Source of the DNA: Luidia sarsii | Lineage: Eukaryota; Echinodermata; Asteroidea; Paxillosida; Luidiidae | Direction: 5' to 3' | DNA length: 64,000 nt | NCBI GenBank assembly: GCA_949987565.1 | Contig: OX465105.1 | Location: 17,386,137 to 17,450,136 of the forward strand | Shown: positions 56,011 to 64,000 of the stretch, piece after piece | How the letters are laid out: each line of letters begins with the position of its first letter | How positions within the stretch are numbered: the first letter of the stretch is position 1 | Made by a program: the position numbers and the translations under genes | Notes under the pieces: model-generated | The model's database searches: none | The model's input: the letters and a program-made list of their open reading frames with translations, nothing else | Told to the model about the DNA's origin: nothing

Positions 56011-59000
56011 CTACATCTTGCCTCCGGTGGATTTTCTCATCTTGACACCTGCAATATGAAAATAGAGTACCAATCAGCGCATTGCTTAAAACTCAGGACA
56101 TTTTCAGAAAGGCACAACAGGGTTTGTTGGGGATAATGCTCACAGTCAAAAGACCTAATTCATCAAAGTCGCTTTCTGCCTGGACCTGTGCCTGTGCCAG
56201 AGCCTGGGCTAGAGCCTGGACCAGAGCCTGGGCCAGAGCCTGGGCCAGAGTCTGGGCCAGAGCCTGGGCCGGAGCCTGTGCCAGAGCCTGGGCCGGAGCC
56301 TGAGCCTGTGCCGGAGCCTGTGCCAGAGCCTGAGCCTGTGCCAGAGCCTGAGCCTGAGCCTGTGCCAGAGCCTGAGCCTGTGCCAGAGCCTGTGCCTGAG
56401 ACTGAGGCGGAGCCTGAGGCAGAGCCTGAGGCAGAGCCTGAGGCAGAGCCTGAGTTAGAGCCAGAACCTGGGCCAGAGCCAGAGCCTGAGCCTGGGCCAG
56501 AGCCTGAGCCTTGGCCAGAGCCTGGGCCAGAGCCTGAGCCAGAGCCTGGGCCAGAACCTGGGCCAGAGCCTGTGCCAGAGCCTGGACCAGAGCCCTTGCC
56601 AGAGCCTGGGCCAGAGCCTGGGCCGGAGCCTGGGCCGGAGCCTGTGCCAGAGCCTGGGCCGGAGCCTGGGCCAGAGCCTGGGCCGGAGCCTGTGCCAGAG
56701 CCTGAGCCTGTGCCAGAGCCTGGGCCGGAGCCTGGGCCGGAGCCTGTGCCAGAGCCTGGGCCGGAGCCTGGGCCGGAGCCTGGGCCGGAGCCTGGGCCGG
56801 AGCCTGTGCCAGAGCCTGGGCCAGAGCCTGGGCCAGAACCTGTGCCAGAGCCTGGGCCAGAGCCTGAGCCTGAGCCTGTGCCAGAACCTGAGCCAGAGCC
56901 TGGACCAGAACCTGGGCCAGAGCCTGAGCCAGAGCCCTTGCCAGAGCCTGGGCCAGAGCCTGGGCCAGAGCCTGGGCCGCAGCCCGTACACTCACTTGAC
57001 TTGGTGGACTTGGAGGCGGGGAGGGAAGCCCTTCTCTTCAGGGATGCCTTGGAGCCACTGTCGTCTCCCATGGACCTGGAAGGCAAGATGTAAGAGGGTG
57101 GAAGTAGGTGGCATTACACACTAAAATATACAGCAGTTAGCAGTTGAATGACAGCAAGCAAAAGGCAGAATTTCTTAGAGAAAAGGTTGAGCTCTTTCCA
57201 TTTTTTTGTAAGATTTGCATTGTGATCATTTAAAGTCGGTAAGCAGTTTTAAATCAATGAATGAGTTTACCAACTACGTCCTGCTCTGAGTTTTGCCAGA
57301 AAGCAAAAGCTTCCCTTTCCCCCCAAAATTGCGACAACAATAAGAAGCCATTACTTGCGAGCGCTGCTCTCTTCGACCTTGGCTGTCTTGGGGGTCTTGG
57401 CTTTCGTCTTCTGGCCGGCCGCTGGCGTCTTCTGAGATGACTGAGATGCGGACGACTTCTTAGGAGGCTGTTGCCTCTGGGCGGTGGAGCTGTCCCTCTC
57501 CAGTCCCGACTTGGGGCTCTCCTGGGAGACAAAGTGCACTTGGACATTGGTCGAGGTCCTCTGTCTCACCACAGTGACCCTAAGCATACTGAAACTGTAT
57601 TAACAGCCGTGCTAAACTTCTCTCTATCGGTCGCCCCAAAATGTTTGGGCTGAGTTCAACTTTAATAGCAGCTTCTCGAAGCCGCACCTCTCAGACATAG
57701 ACTCTTTTCACATGGTGCTCCTGCAAGCCCACAACTTCATTGCTATGAATCAATGCGATGGTCTAAGGTGACTGTGCTGTGTCACAAACTTGTTTGTTGG
57801 CAGATGGCAAGGTTTTGACTGAATTTTTTCACTGACCTGGGAAGAGCTGGACAAAGGCACGGCGTCCTCCGATCCCTTCCTGCCGCTGGGCTGCCGTCGA
57901 CGACTGGGCGTCGTGGCGGCAGCGTCTGAGAATGCCCCGCCGAGGGCCTTGGGCTGGAGACGCTGCCTCTTGGGCGTGGCCTGCGGGGGACGGGGCTGGG
58001 ATTGGGGCTGGGAGGCCGGCAGCGAGCCGGCGTCCGTCTGGCTGTCGGCCGAGAGCCCGGCCAGGAGGCGGTAAGTGTCGCCGAAGGTGGCGGCCCGCTT
58101 GACTTTGCCCGGGCTGAGCGGGGACACCCCTTGCTTCCTCTCGGCCGTGGCGGGCTTGGAGGCCGGCGTGGCGGCTTCGCCGGCCGGCTTCGACGGACGC
58201 CCGGGGGTGCCGGTGCCGGGGTTACTGCTCCTCGCGCCGCCGGTGATGGTGAGTGAGGTCCGCTTGGCTGAGGATTTCAGCTTGGAGGCCGAGCGGGTCA
58301 GGAGGGGCTCCTGGAGGTCTCGGGGCGTTGGGCCGCACTCCTGCCGGATGCGGCGGATGCCCTCGGCCACGGCATCCTGGACGGCCGGCCCGCGGCCGCC
58401 GACCGGTGCGATGACTGGAGAGGCCGGGAGCAGAGCGCTGGGGTCCACGTAGCTGCCCTCGCTGGAGGTGCTGGAGGGCCGGAGTTTTCGCGCACGGCTC
58501 GGCCTGACTCGCGCCGAGGCCGTCAGCCGGCTTAGGAGAAGCAACCGGGCGGGATGTCCGTCTGAGGGCCGCTTGGATGCCTGGGAGTTGCCGCCGATCG
58601 CCGGCAGAGCCTCCGGGCTCCCGGCCCTCCAGGAGGCGGTGTCGGCCTCGTCCCCGCCGGGCCGGCCGTCCTCTTCCCGCTCGCCGGCAGAGTCGCAGGA
58701 ATCCGGGACGATGTCAACGCCTTCCTCCTTCTCCGATCCCTCCGCCGCCTCCTCCTCGTCGGCCCCTCCCGGCGTCCGGCAGACTGGGGAGAAGAACCGC
58801 AGGAGGCTGGATTGGCCGGGACCGTCCGTGGACCTGAGGTGCCTCCGCTGGGTGCCTTCGTCGGTCGCCGGCTCCTGTCCTTCGACGCTGGCTGGGCTCC
58901 GGGCTGCCTTTGGATCGGAGTCGCCTCTCTCGCTGTCCTCACTGCTGATGATTAGCACTTCGCCATCGAGTGCCGCCCGCCCGTCGTCTCTGCTCTCCGC

Positions 59001-60161
59001 GACCGCTGCCTCCTCCTCCCCTGCGCCCTTAGCACGACGACTCTTGACCATGAAGGTGACCTCGCTGTCAATGACGATGGACTCCTTGGTGCTGTCCAGG
59101 TTGTCCCTGGCCGTGGTGAAGCTCTCTCGGTTGGACTCGGCGTCGGAATCGTCCGCCGCGGAATCGGGAGCGAGGCGGCGGCTGCCATCTTCCGGGTCCC
59201 CTCCCTCCTTCTCCTCCACCTTTTCCTGCCTGGCCAGCTGCTTCAGCTCTTCGAAGCTCATGGTTTCTGGCTTGCTCTCGCCAGAGACCGGGCTTGTGTC
59301 CATCTCCAGCTCCTCGTGGTCGTCGATCTGGTCATCTCTCCCCTCCCGCCCAGGCTCCGCGAGGTCGTTCAGCAGGCCGGATTCCTGCGAAGATAAACCG
59401 AGCGACGTGTGTCTATACTCTGGGAAGGGGTGTTCCCCCCCCCCCCCCCCGCATGTCAAGCAGTGAAGAGGCCCACCTCACTGCTTTGACGGGTCCACCT
59501 CGGATATCTGTCTCTAAAAACTTGCCCCCTCAGAGGGATCAAAGTCGGGCCAGAAAGATGAACACTGAGCAAAAGCGTTCCAGCATGTATAAAGTGATGC
59601 ACTAAGGATTTTTTCCTGGCAAAGCATCTACCCCCATGCATGTAACTACATTGCTTTTAGACCCATTCGAATTGGTGACCTATGGAATGTCACTCAAGCA
59701 CATCTGCAGAATACCACACTCAAATAATGGGCCAATAATAAGGTTGCCACCGCCGACTCAGAAAACGTCCAGCTAAAACTCTGCACTGGGTTAATCTTTA
59801 TTTCCACCTCTCCCCAGCTGACGAGCTCAGTGTGAAACCTTTGCACACTCCTAGGACTCTCCAATACTTCTAGGAGGATGTACCCGGGAGGTGTTTTCAC
59901 TGCTTCAATCCTTCCAGGGCCTCTAAGGACTCTGGGATTTCGGCCGAGGCAGTGCAATGAGACTTTGCAGTGCAAATTACGCTACGGGGGGAAACATTCT
60001 CAAAGCCTTTACCTCGAATTCAATGTCCTCCATCAGTGCATCCAGCTTGTCATGCAAAGCCTCCACTGACTCTGAGTCCGACTGAAAGAGAGCAGAAGCG
60101 AATGAGCCCCGTAAATAATGCAGGACTTCAGAGAACACGAACAACATCAACACCACTGATG

Positions 60162-60240
<79 letters not shown>

Positions 60241-63200
60241 TAACAGCAACAACAAAATCAATAACAGCAGCAACAGCAACAAGACCAGCAGCATCGACAG
60301 CAGCACCAACAGCAACAACAGCAGCAGCAGAAACAGCAACAGAAACAGCAGCAGCAACAACAGAAGCAACTAAGTTAGATTAAACAAACAAACAAACAAC
60401 TAAACTTAACGCCATACATTTAACATCAGCCTTTCTCAACTTTTGCATAGACAAAAAGTATCAGGGACTAACAAAACAAAATGAGTACAGGGCATCCTGT
60501 GCCTACTTGACTGTCAGCAGGGCGGACATGGAGGAAGGAAGGGAGGGAGGGAGAGCCGGTGGCCTACTTACCTCCACCTGCCTGGCCAGGTCTTCGTCCC
60601 GGCCCGTGTCCGTGAAGAACAGCCCTCCGGGGCCTGCTGCGTCCAGGACGTCCCGAGCCTCTCGGTCCGAGGTGCTGCCCAGGGGCTGGGACTGACCGTC
60701 AGCCCCATCCTCAGGGGACAGGCTCCCACTCTCATTCTCCTCATCCGAAACAATCTGGGGGAAACAAAAATTATCGAAAAATAAAAGAGGGCCTGACATT
60801 TTGGCCCCTGCAGGATTTTTTTCTCAAAGGCAGAGTGACAAGGACAAAATAACGTGAGAAGGGTGGAGAGGCAATGGGCGGTACGAATGACAAAAGGCAA
60901 AAGAGGATAGCCGGTAAGGTGAGATCAAAGGGAAGGCCAGGGGGGTAGGATAGAGATTGGGTAGTAGAGGGGGAAATATCAAAGCATTAGAGTCAAGTGG
61001 GGGAGGGGAATCAAAAGACGGATTATTAGTAAACAAGCAAGGTGTTAATCATTTCCATAGAATCATTGCCTCCCTTCAATCTGAAAAAAAGAGAGCAAAA
61101 GCCAAATATAATCCCCTGCTAATCCGGTCCTCACTAATGCCCCGATGCCCCAATCCACCTTTCTCCAACTGGGCTTGCTGCAATCAGACAGCAGGACACA
61201 GCACGGTCAAGGGCAAGCGCGATTTTGAACTGAAACCAAACGCAAGCAGTCGAGCAAATGGGGCAAAAGCACTGAGCATAATAGTCCCTTTATGAATCCA
61301 GGCTCGTCTCTGTCTGGCAAAAACCTGAAAATCCAGGCTGTGGTTTGTCGCCGAATTTAAATGTTTGTTCGCTCGCTTAGTACAGAGTATCCATCAAGAA
61401 ACCTGGGGCCAAATGCTTGTCTCTAGATGTCCGTGACATTAAAACGGGTGAGAGAAATATGACCAAAGCCAAAGCCCGAGCCTAAGCCATCATTTCGAAA
61501 ACAGATGTAGAGTTTGCGACAAAGAGGCACGGGCAACCCCCTCCCCCCTCTCTCCCGACTGCGCTGGCCTCAACACTCACATCCAGCAGCTTGTCCAGGT
61601 AGTCCTTGGGGGCCTGCTCCGCTAGGTACTTGACCAGCGGCACCTTCCTGATCTTGACGGCGTCCGGCAGTTGCCCGTAGGCCTCGGCCGAGATGTTGAA
61701 CAGCCACTGGAGGAAGTCCTTGGAAGGCTCCGCTGTCCTGGCCACCTGTTGCAATGCCACCAAATGATCGCCACGTGGTTAGTGAGGAACCTGAACACTG
61801 ATAGAGGGACTGATGTTTGGATGCTAATTGGACCTTTCAAAGGCAGGATTATAGAAATGCCTATCCTATCCTATCCATTCAGCTCTCTCCCATCCCCTCC
61901 TATCATATCATAAATTATCTTATTCTATCCTTTTGTATCTGATCCTATCCTTTCCTACCCCATCTAATCCCATCCTATCACCTCCTATCCTATCCCATCC
62001 CATACTATCCCATTTCATCCCATCCTATGGCATCCTATCCCATCCCAGCCCAGCTCAGCCCATTCTATCCCATCCCATGTCATCACATCCCCTCTCATCC
62101 CATTCCACACTATCACATCCCATCCCATCTCATCCCATCCCATCACATCCCATCCCATCCTATCCCATCCCACACTATCCCATCATATGCCATCCCAGCC
62201 CAGCTCAGACCATGCCATCCCATCCCACACTATCCCATCCCACCCCATGCCATCACATCCCACCCCATCCCATGCCATCACATCCCATGCCATCCCATCC
62301 CCTCTCATCCCATCCAATCCTATTCAATCCCATCCCATCCCATCCCATACCCATCCCATGCCATCACATCCCATGCCATCCCATCCCCTCTCATCCCATC
62401 CCATCACATCCCAACCCATACCCGTCCCATGCCATCACATCCCATCCCATCCCCTCTCATTCCATGCCATCCTATCCCACCCTGTCCCCATCCCATGCCA
62501 TCCCATCCCATGCCATCCCATCCCCTCTCATCCCATCCCATCCTATTCAATCCCATCCCATCCCATCCCATGCCATCACATCCCATGCCATCCCGTCCCT
62601 TCTCATCCCATCCCATCACATCCCATGCCATCCCATCCACTCTCATCCCATCCAATCCTATTCAATCCCATCCCATCCCATCCCATACCCATCCCATGCC
62701 ATCACATCCCATGCCATCCCATCCCCTCTCATCCCATCCCATCACATCCCAACCCATACCCGTCCCATGCCATCACATCCCATCCCATCCCCTCTCATCC
62801 CATCCCATCCTATCCCACCCTGTCCCCATCCCATGCCATCCCATCCCCTCTCATCCCATCCAATCCTATTCAATCCCATCCCATCCCAACCCATCCCCAT
62901 CCCCTCCACTCCCATCCAGCAGTGTCCACGCTGACTCACATTCAGGATGTCTTGCAGGAGCTGAGGCTGGTCGCGCTGGAGGACATCCTTGCTGAACCTG
63001 ACGGCGCAGATGTACTTGATGAAGATCTCGTTGGTCAATGGGTCAGGTATACGGTTCAGCATGTGCCTGGGTTAGAAGCCCCAAGGAGGTGAACAGAGAT
63101 GAGAATGTGCATACATTCACAGTCACAGCTGTGGGTGCAATGACCCTGCAGGTGCCCTTCAGTTTTTAGGGTTTTAACAGATAAAAATTAGCTGCTTGAC

Positions 63201-63430
63201 ATTTTGAAAAAAAAAAAAAAATCATGCCATTTCCGGAAATCCGGAAATTTCCAGAAGTCTTACATCCCTGAAGTTAAACTCACCTGTAGATGGGCATCAT
63301 GAAGTGACTGTCCTGGGACGTGGGAAGGGTCACCTGCAGCAGCAGGTTGAGCTGGTGCAGCGGCGAGTGACCAATCAGCAGCAGCACCTTGCACAGGGTC
63401 ACCTGGCCGTCGGCCTCGGCATTCTCCGGT
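56011..63430 (-). CDS. unrecognised nuclear protein with PIP box, SIM-like motifs and H3-like C-terminus (5'-partial)
   Basis: Nine exons join in phase: 63430-63284, 63066-62940, 61745-61581, 60754-60572, 60081-60013, 59384-57837, 57521-57355, 57075-56996 and 56048-56011, giving 840 residues plus stop. The 5' part lies beyond the window. The first three exons (about 146 residues) are Leu-rich, helical and probably folded ([53 protein letters not shown]). The rest is disordered and rich in Ser, Asp, Glu and Pro, ending basic. QSSLLRFF (58814-58791) is a textbook PCNA-binding PIP box (QxxLxxFF). [17 protein letters not shown] and [10 protein letters not shown] resemble SUMO-interaction motifs. 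PKRQRL and KRRAS are likely NLS or phosphosite regions. The splice between 57355 and 57075 creates ARKS; the last exon encodes RKSTGGK. A role on replicating or repaired chromatin is inference. I do not recognise the family. If the 57355 donor is unused, translation stops at TAA just after ARK. Confidence 0.7.
56186..56988. repeat. 12-bp GC-rich minisatellite filling the last intron of the PIP-box gene
   Basis: About 800 bases built from GAGCCT and GGGCCR hexamers (GAGCCTGGGCCAGAGCCTGT and variants). It takes up about 85% of the intron 56049-56995. With a 6-base period each strand has several stop-free frames: on the gene's strand [19 protein letters not shown] or RLWPRLWP; on the other PEPGPEP. 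Only the GPGSG frame connects to the upstream exon. Confidence 0.95.
56996..57075 (-). other. exon that can be spliced or run on into the repeat
   Basis: Acceptor CTTCCAG|GTCC and donor TCAA|GTGAGT are both strong. If the donor is skipped the frame stays open through the whole GC-rich minisatellite and ends at a stop at 56163. The gene then has two possible C-termini: a short RKSTGGK tail, or a tail of roughly 278 residues rich in Gly, Pro and Ser. Confidence 0.55.
58791..58814 (-). other. PIP box codons (QxxLxxFF)
   Basis: On the minus strand these codons read Gln-Ser-Ser-Leu-Leu-Arg-Phe-Phe, followed by SPVCRTPGG. All four consensus positions of a canonical PCNA-interacting peptide are present, in an otherwise disordered Ser/Asp/Glu-rich stretch. 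Confidence 0.75.
60167..60239. repeat. (CAG)n trinucleotide repeat in an intron of the PIP-box gene
   Basis: About 24 uninterrupted AGC/CAG units, then a CAA/CAG-interrupted tail to about 60370. It lies between exons 60572 and 60081, so it is intronic and transcribed as CUG. It does not encode polyglutamine in the gene model. Confidence 0.9.
61860..62930. repeat. CATCC pentamer array, about 1.07 kb, intron of the PIP-box gene
   Basis: Degenerate CATCC units with interspersed CATGC, CATAC, CCTCT and CAACC variants and higher-order blocks of roughly 60-120 bases that repeat (CCATCACATCCCATGCCATC). It ends within ten bases of the splice donor at 62940. The transcript strand reads GGGATGGGATGGGAT. 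Confidence 0.95.
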
Positions 63431-63499
63431 CTGCCTCTAGAGGGCGACATTCCGTGCACAAGACGAAAAATGAAAAAAAGGGAGTGAGGGAGTTAGAGC

Positions 63500-64000
63500 C
63501 CTGTCCAAACGTCCAGTGGCTATGGCTTCAGATTGTACACAGGTCTATGAGGGCCCTGTCCAAATGCCCATTGGCTATAGCTTCACCAAACATCCACTGG
63601 CTATGGCTTCAGATTGCACACAGGTCAATTAGAGAGGAAGTTAGGGCCTTGTCCAAACGTCCAGTGGCTATGGCTTCAGATTGCACACAGGTCTATGAGA
63701 GAGGGAGTTAGGGCCTTGTCCAAACGTCCAGTGGCTATGGCTTCAGATTGCACACAGGTCTATGAAAGAGGGAGTTAGGGCCTTGTCCAAACGTCCAGTG
63801 GCTATGGCTTCAGATTGCACACAGGTCTATGAGAGAGGGAGTTAGGGCCTTGTCCAAACGTCCAGTGGCTATGGCTTCAGATTGCACACAGGTCTATGAC
63901 AGAGGGAGTTAGGGCCTTGTCCAAACGTCCAGTGGCTATGGCTTCAGATTGCACACAGGTCTATGAGAGAGGGAGTTAGGGCCTTGTCTAAACGTCCAGT
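63500..64000. repeat. 67-bp tandem repeat at right edge
   Basis: The unit includes GGAGTTAGGGCCTTGTCCAA, ACGTCCAGTGGCTATGGCTT and CAGATTGCACACAGGTCTAT. CCAGTGGC recurs at 63661, 63728 and 63795, a period of 67. At least six regular copies plus degenerate ones at the left end; the array runs out of the window. It is intronic or upstream for the PIP-box gene. Confidence 0.92.

Noticed and set aside
56188..57093. 301-codon PEPGPEP ORF on the plus strand
   Set aside because: Antisense of the minisatellite. The gene's strand is shown by spliced exons on both sides.
58468..59466. 332-codon Ser-rich plus-strand ORF
   Set aside because: Antisense of the 1.5-kb exon of the PIP-box gene.
60167..60369. 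Poly-Gln, poly-Ala or poly-Leu protein from the CAG tract
   Set aside because: The tract is between two well-supported exons in an intron.
61933..63092. 300-residue [13 protein letters not shown]s on the plus strand
   Set aside because: Translations of the degenerate CATCC array; antisense to the PIP-box gene intron.

Overview
The window is eukaryotic, animal nuclear DNA: GC-rich coding exons in an AT-rich, repeat-crowded background, with GT-AG introns of a few hundred bases to about 2.3 kb. The gene set includes a complete P450 reductase, TMX2 and CCDC157, all animal proteins. With the compact introns and very dense short foldback elements, this suggests a marine invertebrate deuterostome, perhaps an echinoderm. 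That placement is inference; no marker in the window proves it.

Layout, left to right. (1) 1519-1665, minus strand: one probable first coding exon of an unrecognised gene that runs off the left edge. (2) 4028-8554, plus: a seven-exon 2-oxoglutarate/Fe(II) dioxygenase of the isopenicillin-N-synthase-like type, 305 residues, with its iron and 2OG ligands intact. (3) 10241-13878, minus: TMX2, an ER thioredoxin-related transmembrane protein ending in a KKxx retrieval signal. (4) 16212-25337, minus: a CCDC157 orthologue, 12 exons and 851 residues, with a GC-AG intron and a C-terminal C-x2-C-x12-H-x3-C finger of the NEMO/optineurin spacing. (5) 25338-35350: about 10 kb between divergent genes, with no convincing exon, filled with foldback elements and ACATGT/GTAC-rich DNA. 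(6) 35351-49735, plus: NADPH-cytochrome P450 reductase (POR), 14 coding exons and 679 residues, complete. (7) 49736-56010: intergenic. (8) 56011-63430, minus: the C-terminal 840 codons of an unrecognised nuclear protein with a helical region, a long disordered acidic region, a canonical PCNA-binding PIP box, several SUMO-interaction-like motifs and two histone-H3-tail-like motifs (ARKS, and RKSTGGK at the very C-terminus).

I joined exons by hand from splice-site consensus and reading phase. Every junction in the dioxygenase, CCDC157 and POR is in phase, and TMX2 is in phase apart from one suspected missing micro-exon. POR and TMX2 are both ER membrane proteins, but nothing suggests that the genes here form a functional cluster; they are ordinary neighbours.

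Between and inside the genes lie at least eight families of short mobile or foldback elements, some with clear target-site duplications (9 bp, 10-13 bp, TA). Several are nested, so their order of insertion can be read. There are also six notable tandem arrays: GACT, two CATCC/GGGAT arrays, a 22-bp array in a POR intron, a 12-bp GC-rich array that nearly fills the last intron of gene 8, and a 67-bp array at the right edge. The most interesting signals are the PIP/SIM/H3-mimic gene, the in-frame minisatellite in its last intron, and the ubiquitin-binding-type zinc finger on CCDC157.
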